Shown piece by piece: positions 33,631 to 41,912 of a DNA stretch of 64,000 bases. Position 1 is the first letter of the stretch. Every line of letters begins with the position of its first letter. Below the pieces are notes generated by a model. It searched no databases, was not told the DNA's origin, and worked only from the letters and a program-made list of their open reading frames with translations. The position numbers and the translations under genes were made by a program. The DNA comes from Gammaproteobacteria bacterium (GTDB taxonomy: Bacteria > Pseudomonadota > Gammaproteobacteria > Burkholderiales > Burkholderiaceae_C): contig JAHJWB010000006.1 of the NCBI GenBank assembly GCA_018828125.1, positions 124,001-188,000 of the forward strand. The letters are read 5' to 3'.

Positions 33631-33641
33631 AGCTTCATGGA

Positions 33642-35648
33642 TCACGCTGGCTTGATGCTGCCCGGCACGATTCTCGCGCCGTAGTCGCGCATCAGCGATT
33701 GCACAAACGGATCGTTGTTCACGATTTCTTCGGCCCGGCGTTGGCGTTCAGCGGCCGCAGCCGCGTTGCGACGGGCAGGGCTATCGATCACGACCCCCAC
33801 TTCCACCGTGATCTGGGCTGCATGGCCTGCGGCTTCCAATGCAGCACGCAGGCGTTCACGGGCCGTAGGCTGATTGAGCGACTCTCGCTCAACGCGCAGC
33901 AGCCAGTGACTGCCGTCGCGAGCCACCAGTTGCGATTGCAAGGCGAGCTCGCGCACCAGCGCGGTGATCGCTTCTGCCGCCACCATCTGCTGCACGGTGG
34001 TGTGCCAGACATCGCCCTCCTCAGTGGGTGTGTAGCGCGCCGAGACAGGGGTGGGCGCCGACAGCGGCAGGGGCTGCAGCCGCTCACCAGGCTCCGGCGA
34101 CTCGCGCACGGGAATCGCTACATATTCAGGCGCTGCTTGCGCACTACTGCTCTGCGCTGGGGCCTGATTTCGATCAAAACTGTCCGTGGTGCGCACAGGC
34201 AGCGCGGTCGCGGTGGAGGCTGCGACCCCCAAGGTATCTGACTCGTCTGAACCCGGCCAGGGAGGTGGCTCGGAGGCATCCGAAACTTCGGGAGGAGGTT
34301 CTTGCGACGGAGCAGACGCGGGTGCTGGCGCGGAGATTTGCGCCGCAGGTGCGGGGGAGATGACAGCAGTTGGGACGGGAGCCACCACCACAGCGGCCTC
34401 CGTTGGGCGAGCCGCCGGAGTGAGATCTGGAGTAGCAGTCGCAGGCGCCGGGACAGCCGGAGCGGCTGCAGAACCAGCAGCAGCGAGGCCCGAAGACGCA
34501 GTTTCAGTCCGCGTCAGAGTTTTTTTTTCAGCCGGTTCGCCCTGGGGCTTGAAGGCCAGCAGGCGCAGCAGCACCATGGTCAACGCCGCATACTCATCGG
34601 GCGCCAGGCCAAGTTCTGCACGCCCATGCAGGCACAGGCTGTAAAGCAATTGCGTTTCATCGGCGGGCATCAGTGCAGCCAGCCGAGCCGTCTCCAACGC
34701 CTCGGGGTCGTCTGCATCTACAGCGCCTGCCATCTGCGGCACGGCCTGGAATACGGCCATGCGCTGCAGCACTGCGCTCATCTCTTCGAGCGTGGAGGCG
34801 GCCGACAGGCCGTTGAGACGCAGCGAGTCCGACGTTTCCACCACGGTCTTGCCGTCGCCCTGGGCCAGCGCGTCGATGAGGCGGAACACATAGGAGCGGT
34901 CCACCGCGCCCAGCATCTGGCGCACGGCGGCCTCTTGCAACTGGCCGCTGCCAAAGGCGATGGCTTGGTCGGTGAGCGACAGCGCATCGCGCATCGAACC
35001 CCGCGCGGCCCGCGAGAGCAAGCGCAAAGCCTGGGGCTCGGAAGACACATTCTCGGACGAGAGCACCTGCGTGAGGTGACTCAGCACCGTCTCGGGCGCC
35101 ATGGGGCGCAGATTGAACTGCAGGCAACGGCTCAGCACCGTGACCGGCACCTTCTGCGGGTCGGTCGTGGCCAACACAAACTTGAGGTACTCCGGCGGCT
35201 CTTCCAGCGTCTTGAGCATGGCGTTGAACGCCGTGTTCGTGAGCATGTGCACTTCGTCGATCATGAAGACCTTGAAGCGCCCCTGCACCGGCTTGTAGAC
35301 AGCCTGCTCCAGCAGGTTCTGAACTTCGTCCACGCCACGATTCGATGCCGCGTCCAGCTCGGTGTAGTCCGGGAAGCGGCCGCTGTCGATGTCGGTACAG
35401 GCGGAACACACGCCACACGGCGTCGCGGTGATGCCGCCCTGCCCGTCTGTGCCCTGGCAATTGAGTGACTTGGCGAGAATGCGCGACACCGTGGTCTTGC
35501 CCACACCCCGTGTACCTGTAAAAAGGTAAGCATGGTGCAGCCGCCGCGTGTTGAGCGCGTTGGTAAGGGCCTGCACCACGTGCTCCTGTCCCACCATTTC
35601 GGTGAAATTGCGGGGGCGGTACTTGCGGGCGAGCACGAGGTAGGACAT
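33642..35648 (-). CDS. dnaX: DNA polymerase III subunit tau (and gamma)
   Basis: Clamp-loader ATPase of 668 residues. Walker A is GTRGVGKTTVSRILAK, the zinc finger CGVCSACTDIDSG follows, Walker B is VFMIDEVHML, and sensor 1 lies near LATTDPQKVPVTVLSRCLQF. Domains I-III end near residue 370. A long Ala/Pro/Glu-rich tau linker and a C-terminal polymerase-binding domain follow. ATG 35648 (MSYLVLARKYRPRNF) is the family start; upstream residues in the same frame are not coding. A run of nine A (34520-34528) in codons 374-377 could yield a short gamma form. The 4.5S RNA gene is divergent 97 bases upstream. Confidence 0.97.
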   Translation of the reverse strand: MSYLVLARKYRPRNFTEMVGQEHVVQALTNALNTRRLHHAYLFTGTRGVGKTTVSRILAKSLNCQGTDGQGGITATPCGVCSACTDIDSGRFPDYTELDAASNRGVDEVQNLLEQAVYKPVQGRFKVFMIDEVHMLTNTAFNAMLKTLEEPPEYLKFVLATTDPQKVPVTVLSRCLQFNLRPMAPETVLSHLTQVLSSENVSSEPQALRLLSRAARGSMRDALSLTDQAIAFGSGQLQEAAVRQMLGAVDRSYVFRLIDALAQGDGKTVVETSDSLRLNGLSAASTLEEMSAVLQRMAVFQAVPQMAGAVDADDPEALETARLAALMPADETQLLYSLCLHGRAELGLAPDEYAALTMVLLRLLAFKPQGEPAEKKTLTRTETASSGLAAAGSAAAPAVPAPATATPDLTPAARPTEAAVVVAPVPTAVISPAPAAQISAPAPASAPSQEPPPEVSDASEPPPWPGSDESDTLGVAASTATALPVRTTDSFDRNQAPAQSSSAQAAPEYVAIPVRESPEPGERLQPLPLSAPTPVSARYTPTEEGDVWHTTVQQMVAAEAITALVRELALQSQLVARDGSHWLLRVERESLNQPTARERLRAALEAAGHAAQITVEVGVVIDSPARRNAAAAAERQRRAEEIVNNDPFVQSLMRDYGARIVPGSIKPA
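34520..34528 (-). promoter_or_regulatory. A9 slippery run in dnaX
   Basis: Codons GAA AAA AAA ACT (374-377) contain nine consecutive A. Loss of one A gives CTC TGA at once (377-residue product). A minus-one shift gives five more codons and TGA (381 residues). An AGGGCG Shine-Dalgarno-like stretch lies about 12 bases before the run. Confidence 0.6.
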
Positions 35649-35732
35649 CCGGGAGATTCTACGGGCTAGGCCAGGTGTCCTTTCAGCCGCCCGGGCAACG
35701 GGCGATTCAGAAAAGCGCCGTCGCATCCGGCG

Positions 35733-35738
35733 TACAAT
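35733..35738 (+). promoter_or_regulatory. -10 element for 4.5S RNA gene
   Basis: TACAAT, placed eight bases before the predicted 5' end of the RNA. The -35 region is weak. Confidence 0.5.
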
Positions 35739-35745
35739 CGCTCCC

Positions 35746-35841
35746 TGACGGGCCTCCTCGCATGGTGAAGCGGCCAACCGGGTCAGGTGGGGAACCAAGC
35801 AGCCCTAACTGTGGAGTCAGTGCCGGGGGTAAGGCTCGTCA
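35746..35841 (+). ncRNA. ffs: Signal recognition particle 4.5S RNA
   Basis: RNA of the signal recognition particle that, with Ffh, targets membrane proteins. The conserved core is present: GGTCAGGTGGGGAACCAAGC followed by AGCCC, which forms the asymmetric internal loop and GGAA tetraloop region. The ends TGACG (35746-35750) and CGTCA (35837-35841) pair to close the hairpin, giving about 96 bases, in line with proteobacterial 4.5S RNA. A pyrimidine-rich run follows and probably ends transcription. Position beside dnaX is shared with many betaproteobacteria. Confidence 0.95.
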
Positions 35842-36063
35842 ACTTCTTCTTTTCTCTCTCTTTCATTTGCGCACTTGCGCCGATGAATGTCTCGTTTCCG
35901 TTCCCTCTTTTGGTTGTAGTGCGTCAGCGTTATCACTGAGACGGCTCCGCTGCCGTGTCGGCGGCGTCCCACGTGGGGATGGGCTGCTGGCTGTATCTAT
36001 GCGCTCAAAGTCGGAGCACAATTTGTGGCATCCGTTTCATCCTTTGCCACATCGGGTGCCGCC

Positions 36064-36834
36064 ATGCCAAACATCCAGACAGCGCAAGCGCCAGTGTTGT
36101 CACTTTGCCGTCCCATCGGCGTCCCCTGCGACAACCCCTTCCAACCGCGCGCACCAAGGCTGAATCATTCGGGATTTTGCGGACACATCCCTCTGATGGC
36201 CGTGTCTTGGCTGTGTTTGTTGGCTGCCCTACCTGCGCATGCCGCAGAAACGTCTTTTGGTGAAGAAACACTGGCCACCTGGCTGGACGACGAAAAAGAG
36301 AACCGGGCTATGGCATCTTTTGAAGTCAACACCAGCGTTTTGCCCAGCGTGAACAACACACTCCGCGCTCGCACCCCTTCGGAGCGCGGCGGCGCAACGG
36401 CCAGCTACAACGCTGTCCAACATCTGGATGTCACGCGCTGGCTCAGCCAAGACCCACAGAGCCGCTTTGGCCTGACCCTCGGACTGAGTGCGCCCACCCC
36501 CTTTGCATCGGCACCATTCGCTCCAATGGCGACGGGCACAGGCTCGCAGTCAGCGCCGCAATTGGATCTTGGGCTTCGGTGGCGCTCAGAATTGCAGCGA
36601 GGGCGCCACCTTGACGTGTCTGCCTGGGCCCAAGCGCCGGATGCGGCGAGCCAGATCTGGCAGACCCAATCAGCGAGCTACGGCACCCGCGTGGAGGTGC
36701 AATGGGCTTCATCGCGCACTCGAGGACTGATGCCCGAGTTTGGCGCCATCGGCGTGCAACTGCAGGGCGGCTCCAAGCTCGTGCTGCGGGCCCGCAAGGG
36801 CGGCCCCATGCTGTATTACCGGGCTAAGTTCTGA
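36064..36834 (+). CDS. Exported protein, possible small outer-membrane beta-barrel
   Basis: I do not recognise a family. A hydrophobic export segment (MAVSWLCLLAALPAHAAETS) starts at codon ATG 36196; the upstream ATG at 36064 supplies basic residues before it, and the true start is uncertain. The mature part, about 195 residues, alternates polar and hydrophobic residues in strand-like stretches (SRFGLTLGLSAP, LDLGLRWRSEL, GTRVEVQWA, GAIGVQLQGG, KLVLRARKG, MLYYRAKF) and ends in Phe, the usual terminal residue of outer-membrane barrels. Eight strands would fit. It is a single-gene unit between 4.5S RNA and the convergent flavoprotein gene. The 222 bases before it show no further features. Confidence 0.65.
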   Translation: MPNIQTAQAPVLSLCRPIGVPCDNPFQPRAPRLNHSGFCGHIPLMAVSWLCLLAALPAHAAETSFGEETLATWLDDEKENRAMASFEVNTSVLPSVNNTLRARTPSERGGATASYNAVQHLDVTRWLSQDPQSRFGLTLGLSAPTPFASAPFAPMATGTGSQSAPQLDLGLRWRSELQRGRHLDVSAWAQAPDAASQIWQTQSASYGTRVEVQWASSRTRGLMPEFGAIGVQLQGGSKLVLRARKGGPMLYYRAKF

Positions 36835-36867
36835 TTTCACCAGCCGCGCACTTCAGCCCGAAAGGTT

Positions 36868-38223
36868 TCAGGTGTGGGACTGAGCCAGCCAACGCCGGGC
36901 GCCCTCGCCTGCCCGTCGTCCACTCGCCATGCTGGCGGTGAGCAAGTAGCCGCCCGTCGGGGCCTCCCAGTCGAGCATTTCGCCCGCGCAGAACACGCCC
37001 GGTAGCGCGGTGGCCATCAAATGGGGGTCGAGGGCCTCGAAACTCACTCCCCCTGCGGTACTGATAGCCTCATCCAGCGGACGCGGAGCCACCACGGTAA
37101 TGGGCAAGGCCTTGATCGCGTGGGCCAATGCCACCGGGTCGTTCATGCCGTCTTTACCCAGGTGCTCGTACAGAATGCCCGCCTTGATCCCCTCCAGACC
37201 CAGGCGGCTCTTGAGGTGGCTGGACAACGACCGAGACCCGCGCGGATGTCGCACTTCCACCAGCACGCGCTCGGGGCTGTGGTCGGGCAAAAGGTCCAGA
37301 TGAAACGTGGCGTGACCGTGGGCCTCGACTTCGTCGCGCAGCAGGTGCGACACGGCGTAGACCAAACTGCCCTCCACGCCCGCCGCAGTGACCACAAACT
37401 CGCCCCGACGGCTAAAACTCTGGCCCTGGCTGTCGGTAAAACTGAGCGCCACCGTCTTGAACGGCTGGCCCCCAAAGCGCTCGGCAAAATGCGGCGTCCA
37501 ACCCACCGCTGGGGTCGGCGTGCGGCCGATCAGTTCCTGCAAAAAAGCGCGGCGGGTTTCGCCCGCGGGGGCATCGGCCCGCAACACGTCGAAGCCACAG
37601 TTGGAAGCGCGCAGCGGCGCCACTGCCACGCCGCGCTGCGCCAGCAAAGGCACCCAGGCGCCGTCGGACCCCAGACGCGCCCAGCTGCCGCCGCCCAGCG
37701 CCAACACCACGGCGCGCGCCGTGACCTGCACCTCGCCACCGGGCGATGCAAAACGCAGTGCGCCATCGTCGCCCCAACCCAGCCAGCGGTGGCGCATGTG
37801 GAACAACACGCCCTGCGCGCGCAGACGCTGCAGCCACGCACGCAGCAGGGGCGCTGCTTTCATGTCGGCGGGGAACACGCGGCCCGACGTGCCCACAAAG
37901 GTTTCCACCCCCAGCCCCTGCGCCCAGGCGCGCACCTCGGGCCCGCCAAAACTTTGCACCAGCGGCTCGACCTGCCGCTCGCGCCCGGCGTAGCGGCTGA
38001 CGAACGGCGCGTGAGGCTCGGAATGGGTGAGGTTGAGTCCGCCCTTGCCCGCCAGCAGAAATTTGCGCCCCACCGAGGGCATGGCATCAAACAGATGCAC
38101 CGCCACACCCGCTTGCGCGAGCACCTCGGCCGCCATCAGTCCCGCGGGGCCGCCTCCCACGATGACGGCATCGCAGCCCAAAGAGGTGGCGGCGTTGGCT
38201 GCCAAGGGGGTGGGGGCATTCAT
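36868..38223 (-). CDS. BaiN/HI0933-family flavoprotein (TIGR03862-like)
   Basis: FAD-dependent oxidoreductase-like protein of 451 residues. The Rossmann motif DAVIVGGGPAGLMAAEVLA lies at 18-36, followed by the family marker SVGRKFLLAGKGGLNLTHSE and, near the C-terminus, TAGGVSFEALDPHLMATALPGVFCAGEMLDWEAPTGGYLL (the parts SFEALDP and FCAGEMLDWEAPTGGY are diagnostic). The reaction is unknown for most members; some act on bile-acid intermediates. ATG 38223 is chosen for its AAGG site; an ATG at 38244 is possible. It is 35 bases downstream of the addA stop in the same direction. Confidence 0.9.
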   Translation of the reverse strand: MNAPTPLAANAATSLGCDAVIVGGGPAGLMAAEVLAQAGVAVHLFDAMPSVGRKFLLAGKGGLNLTHSEPHAPFVSRYAGRERQVEPLVQSFGGPEVRAWAQGLGVETFVGTSGRVFPADMKAAPLLRAWLQRLRAQGVLFHMRHRWLGWGDDGALRFASPGGEVQVTARAVVLALGGGSWARLGSDGAWVPLLAQRGVAVAPLRASNCGFDVLRADAPAGETRRAFLQELIGRTPTPAVGWTPHFAERFGGQPFKTVALSFTDSQGQSFSRRGEFVVTAAGVEGSLVYAVSHLLRDEVEAHGHATFHLDLLPDHSPERVLVEVRHPRGSRSLSSHLKSRLGLEGIKAGILYEHLGKDGMNDPVALAHAIKALPITVVAPRPLDEAISTAGGVSFEALDPHLMATALPGVFCAGEMLDWEAPTGGYLLTASMASGRRAGEGARRWLAQSHT

Positions 38224-38258
38224 GGGAGAAACCTTTAAATCCATCGAAATCAGTCCAT

Positions 38259-41200
38259 TCAGAACAGGGAGCCTTGCGCGGAACCCGGGGGAGTGCCCGA
38301 GGCAGAGCCCGACTTGGACGTTGGCGCCGGTGCGGGCGCGGTCGGTGCAGAGGCCGTTGGCGCGGGGGCGAGAGTATGCCGCACAGGCTCTTCCCCCGGT
38401 TCGGAGCCCGTCGCCAGAGCCACGTCGGGGCTGGACATGCCATCGCCCGGCACCTGCACCAAACGCCCGTCGCCCGTCAGGAAGGCCGCCCGCACGCGCT
38501 CGCCGGGCGCCTGGCCCATCACCGCTGCGCGGTAGCGTTGCAGCTGGGCCATGAGCGCAGGTTGGTGCTCGGGCTGGGTCGCGCTTTTGTAGTCCAGCAC
38601 CCACCAGCCCGCACGCTCGGGTGGCTGGTGGCAATGCACCAGGCGGTCGATGCGCAGGCTCTGGCCTTGGTAGCGCAACGGGGCTTCATTGATCGTGGCG
38701 TCCACCACGTTCGCGTCCCAAGCCCAGGCGCCCTCTCCCGCCAGGATGCGCTGGGCAGTCTGGACGGCAGTGCGCGCTGCACCCATGGCGATGTCGAAAT
38801 CTTGTGCCAGCCGCGCCACACGCGCAGCGGGCCAGCCGTGGGTACGCAGCTCGTCCAGCGGAGCGCCCGCCACACCGGCCTGCTCCAAAAGCTGGTGCAT
38901 GGCCTCGCCCAGGCGCGATGCGGGCGTGGACAGCGAGGGGTCCAGATCGGCAGGATCAGCCACGTCTTCGACCGCCCGAGGCACGACCCGCAATTCTGGG
39001 GGAAGCACCGGCAACTCGGCCAGAGTGAAATGGTCGTGTGCGCTGTCTTGCACACCCGCCGCCACACTGCCATCCGTTTGAAGCGCTGGGACTGGCAAAG
39101 GTGCGTCGGCCAGCAACGGCGCCAGCCGATTCCACCAGCTGCCCGGCGCGGACACGCTGGGCAGCACCGACGACAGTGCCAGGCAGTGTTTGGCGCGCGT
39201 CATGGCCACGTACAGCATATTGAGCTCTTCGCGCTGGCGGGCCTGTTGCTCGGCGGTCAGCGCGGCTTCGGCGCTGGGGGGCGGGCTCGATTCGCTGGCC
39301 AGAAAGACAAAGCCTGCGGGTTCGGTCTTTTCGCCCGGCCAGTCCACCAGCACGCCCATGGTCTCGGCCTTTTGCGGGCGGGTGTCCGTGTCCAGCAGCA
39401 GGACGCAGCGTGCCTCCAACCCTTTGGCGCCGTGCACGGTGAGCAGGCGCACTGCCTGCGCATCCACCCGACCAGGTGCGCGCACGCCACCCTTCTTCAT
39501 GGCTCGCACAAAGGCATAAGGCGTGAGGTAACGGCCACCATCGTGCTGCAGCGACGCCGACAGCAGCGCGCGCAGGTTGGCCAGCACCGCCATGCGCTGC
39601 GCACCGGGTGATGCAGCGGCAAAGCGGGCCAGCACGTCGCCATGCTGGTAGATGGCGTGCAGCGCGTCGTGCGGCGGCAGGGCATCCACCCAGGCTTTGT
39701 ATTGAGCCAAATTGGCACCTAGCGCTTGTTTATCAAGCGCCAGCAGCTCACTTTTTTGTAGCAAATCAAACCAACTGCTGCCCGCATGCTCGGTTTGGCG
39801 GCGCAGCGCAGCCAGAGCCACCAGGGCATCGTCACCCAGGCCAAACAGCGGCGACTTGAGCGCGCGGGCCAGCGATAGGTCGTGCCCGGTGGACACCAGC
39901 GCATCCAGCAGCGCCACCATGTCCTGCACCTCGGGTGCGTCGAACAGGTCGGCCTTTTCGGGCTGCACGCAGGGCACATGCAGGGCGCGAAGAGCGTCCT
40001 GCATGGCGGCAAGCCGGTCGCGCTTGCGGGCGAGCACCAGCACCTCGTGGGGCGGCGTGCCTGCGGCAATCTGCTCCGCCACCCAGGCGGCGGCCTGGGT
40101 GCATTCCCGCATGCGCTGGGTTTCTTCGGCCTCGTGGCGCGGCTCGGTCAGGCTGTCGCGCCAGGCGAACGGGTCGGCGCCGCCGCCCGCGTCGGTATCG
40201 GGCGGCAGGATGGCGGGAAGGCGCAGCAACACACCGGGGTCTTTGGACTCGGTGGTGTGGTCGCGAAAGCAGCTCGTCTCCTGCTGCGCCTGGGCCGCGC
40301 CCATGACGTGGTTCACGGCGGCGATCACGCTGGTGGCGTTGCGGCGGGTGTGGTCGCAGCTGAGCAGGTCGCCGCCCAAACCATCCCGCACAAAGGCCTG
40401 TGCGGCGATGAACACCTGCGGCTCGGCGCGGCGAAATCGGTAAATGCTCTGCTTGGGGTCGCCCACGATGAAGACGCTGGGCGGCTTTTGACCGCTGGCA
40501 CCACCGCCCGACCCGGCATAGCCCGACAGCCACGCATGCAGCGCCTGCCATTGCAGCGGGTTGGTGTCCTGAAACTCATCGATCAACAGGTGGCGGATGC
40601 GGGTATCCAGCCGCTCCTGCACCCAACCCGACAAGATCGGGTCAGCCAACATGACCTGGGCGGTGCGCTCCACGTCGTTCATGTCCACCCAGCCGTGCTG
40701 GTGCTTGACGGCCCCAAACTCCGCCAGCAAACAGCGCGCCAGGCGGGCCATGCGCTGCTGGTGCTGCCAGGCATCGTGCTGGCGGCGGGCAGTCAGCAAG
40801 CGCTGCAGCTCGGGTTCTGCCTCCTGGGCGGCCGCAAACTTTTCGAGGTTCTTCGACAGCCGGTCTTCCTTGGCCACGAACATGGCCTTGCGCAGCATGT
40901 CAAGGCGCTGGTTCAGGTCTTCACAGGCCATCGCATCAATGATGGCGTCGGCCGCTTTTTGCGGCGTCTTGTTGGCCTCGGCCCCCAGCGCTTTGGCGTA
41001 CGTGAGCCAGCGTGCGTGAAAGACGTCACCCCGCAGTGCATCGGCAGGTTCGTTGCATGCGGCCAGCTCCGGGTACTGCACCTGAAACGGCGGCACTGAG
41101 GCATCGACCACGCCTGCTGCGTCGGCCAGATCAAACTCGACCCGCTTGGACAGCGCCGCCGCCAGCGCCTTGTGGGTTTGAGAGCGGCCATGGCGGGCCA

Positions 41201-41771
41201 CGACGGCCTCGTAGTCGGCGCGCAATGTAGCGCTGGTCGCCACGGTGTGCAGAAACGGCCCCCACACCTCACGCACCGCTTCGGCATCGTCTTCGAGCAG
41301 CTCAAAGTTGGCAGGCAGACCCTGCGCTTGCAGCAACGCAAGCGGAGCCGTGCCCAGCAACGCTGCAAACCAGCTGTGAAAGGTGCGAATCTGCGCCGGG
41401 CGGCCGCTGGCCAGCATCAGGCGGTATAAATTTTGTAGCGCTTCGCGCTTATCCAGCGCGCGCTCGGGGCTTATTCCTCTTGCAACCAGCTCCGCAGTCA
41501 GTGTATCCAGCGGGGCCTGGGCAAACGTCTCCAGCCATTCCTGCAACCGTTGGCGCATTTCGCCTGCGGCCTTTTTGGTGAAGGTGATGGCCAAGATCTC
41601 GTGCGGCGCGGCGCCGTCGAGCAAGGCGCGCAGCATGCGCGAGACCAGCATCCAGGTTTTGCCCGCGCCCGCGCAGGCCTCCACGGCCACACTACGGACG
41701 GGGTCGCAGGCAATGGCGTAGAAAGCCTCGCGTGAGACGGGCCGGCCGTTGTGTTCATACGCGGCTTGCAC
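38259..41771 (-). CDS. addA: UvrD-type helicase-nuclease, AddA-like
   Basis: Double-strand-break repair helicase-nuclease of 1170 residues. Superfamily 1 motifs run in order: Walker A EACAGAGKTWMLVSRML (31-47), motif Ia ILAITFTKKAAGEMR, motif II LLIDEFQDTNPLQWQ, motif III IVGDPKQSIYRFRRAEP, motif V/VI around LLTVHGAKGLEARCV and LYVAMTRAKH. A RecB-type nuclease domain is at the C-terminus (RYQGQSLRIDRLVH, WWVLDYKSA). The start is GTG 41771. About 20 residues near 670-690 (LLQKSELLALDKQALGAN) are translated from interspersed repeat copy F. It is partnered with the AddB-like gene upstream. RecB is the alternative name, but the Fe-S nuclease partner favours AddAB. Confidence 0.88.
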   Translation of the reverse strand: MQAAYEHNGRPVSREAFYAIACDPVRSVAVEACAGAGKTWMLVSRMLRALLDGAAPHEILAITFTKKAAGEMRQRLQEWLETFAQAPLDTLTAELVARGISPERALDKREALQNLYRLMLASGRPAQIRTFHSWFAALLGTAPLALLQAQGLPANFELLEDDAEAVREVWGPFLHTVATSATLRADYEAVVARHGRSQTHKALAAALSKRVEFDLADAAGVVDASVPPFQVQYPELAACNEPADALRGDVFHARWLTYAKALGAEANKTPQKAADAIIDAMACEDLNQRLDMLRKAMFVAKEDRLSKNLEKFAAAQEAEPELQRLLTARRQHDAWQHQQRMARLARCLLAEFGAVKHQHGWVDMNDVERTAQVMLADPILSGWVQERLDTRIRHLLIDEFQDTNPLQWQALHAWLSGYAGSGGGASGQKPPSVFIVGDPKQSIYRFRRAEPQVFIAAQAFVRDGLGGDLLSCDHTRRNATSVIAAVNHVMGAAQAQQETSCFRDHTTESKDPGVLLRLPAILPPDTDAGGGADPFAWRDSLTEPRHEAEETQRMRECTQAAAWVAEQIAAGTPPHEVLVLARKRDRLAAMQDALRALHVPCVQPEKADLFDAPEVQDMVALLDALVSTGHDLSLARALKSPLFGLGDDALVALAALRRQTEHAGSSWFDLLQKSELLALDKQALGANLAQYKAWVDALPPHDALHAIYQHGDVLARFAAASPGAQRMAVLANLRALLSASLQHDGGRYLTPYAFVRAMKKGGVRAPGRVDAQAVRLLTVHGAKGLEARCVLLLDTDTRPQKAETMGVLVDWPGEKTEPAGFVFLASESSPPPSAEAALTAEQQARQREELNMLYVAMTRAKHCLALSSVLPSVSAPGSWWNRLAPLLADAPLPVPALQTDGSVAAGVQDSAHDHFTLAELPVLPPELRVVPRAVEDVADPADLDPSLSTPASRLGEAMHQLLEQAGVAGAPLDELRTHGWPAARVARLAQDFDIAMGAARTAVQTAQRILAGEGAWAWDANVVDATINEAPLRYQGQSLRIDRLVHCHQPPERAGWWVLDYKSATQPEHQPALMAQLQRYRAAVMGQAPGERVRAAFLTGDGRLVQVPGDGMSSPDVALATGSEPGEEPVRHTLAPAPTASAPTAPAPAPTSKSGSASGTPPGSAQGSLF
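39705..39768 (+). repeat. Interspersed palindromic repeat, copy F, inside addA
   Basis: GCCAAATTGGCACC-TAGCGCTTGTTTATCAAGCGC-CAGCAGCTCACTTTTTTG. It is translated on the minus strand without a stop. A weaker match (GTAGCGCTTCGCGCTTATCC) lies at about 41436 in the same gene. Confidence 0.82.
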
Positions 41772-41834
41772 ACGACCTCACTTTCGAAGATTGAATACCC
41801 GTAGAAACTGCCGCTCGCGAGACCAGCGAATGCC

Positions 41835-41903
41835 GTGGAACGGGCTTTGCCCGGCCACTGGCATCGTCCGCTTGAGGGGAAGGCGCCGCAGGCGACTCAG
41901 GGA
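41835..41903. repeat. Second interspersed element, copy 2
   Basis: GTGGAACGGGCTTTGCCCGG, then a CTTGAGGGGAAGGCGCC stretch and GCGACTCAGGGA. It aligns with 33548-33630 with a shorter middle hairpin. It lies in the spacer between addB and addA. Confidence 0.65.
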
Positions 41904-41912
41904 TGTACCAGG

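Noticed and set aside
33477-33641. A CRISPR or tandem array in the dnaX-ybaB spacer
   Set aside because: The G/C runs form one hairpin; there are no regularly spaced direct repeats.
35649-35745. N-terminal extension of DnaX
   Set aside because: The frame is open upstream, but homologues start at MSYLVLARKYRP and the extension overlaps the 4.5S RNA gene.
37021-38238. A 405-codon plus-strand frame opposite the flavoprotein
   Set aside because: No motif or signal, and the minus-strand gene has clear FAD-binding motifs across the same region.
41425-41462. Additional interspersed repeat copy in addA
   Set aside because: Only GTAGCGCTT and GCGCTTATC match, with wrong spacing and no flank similarity, so chance is likely.
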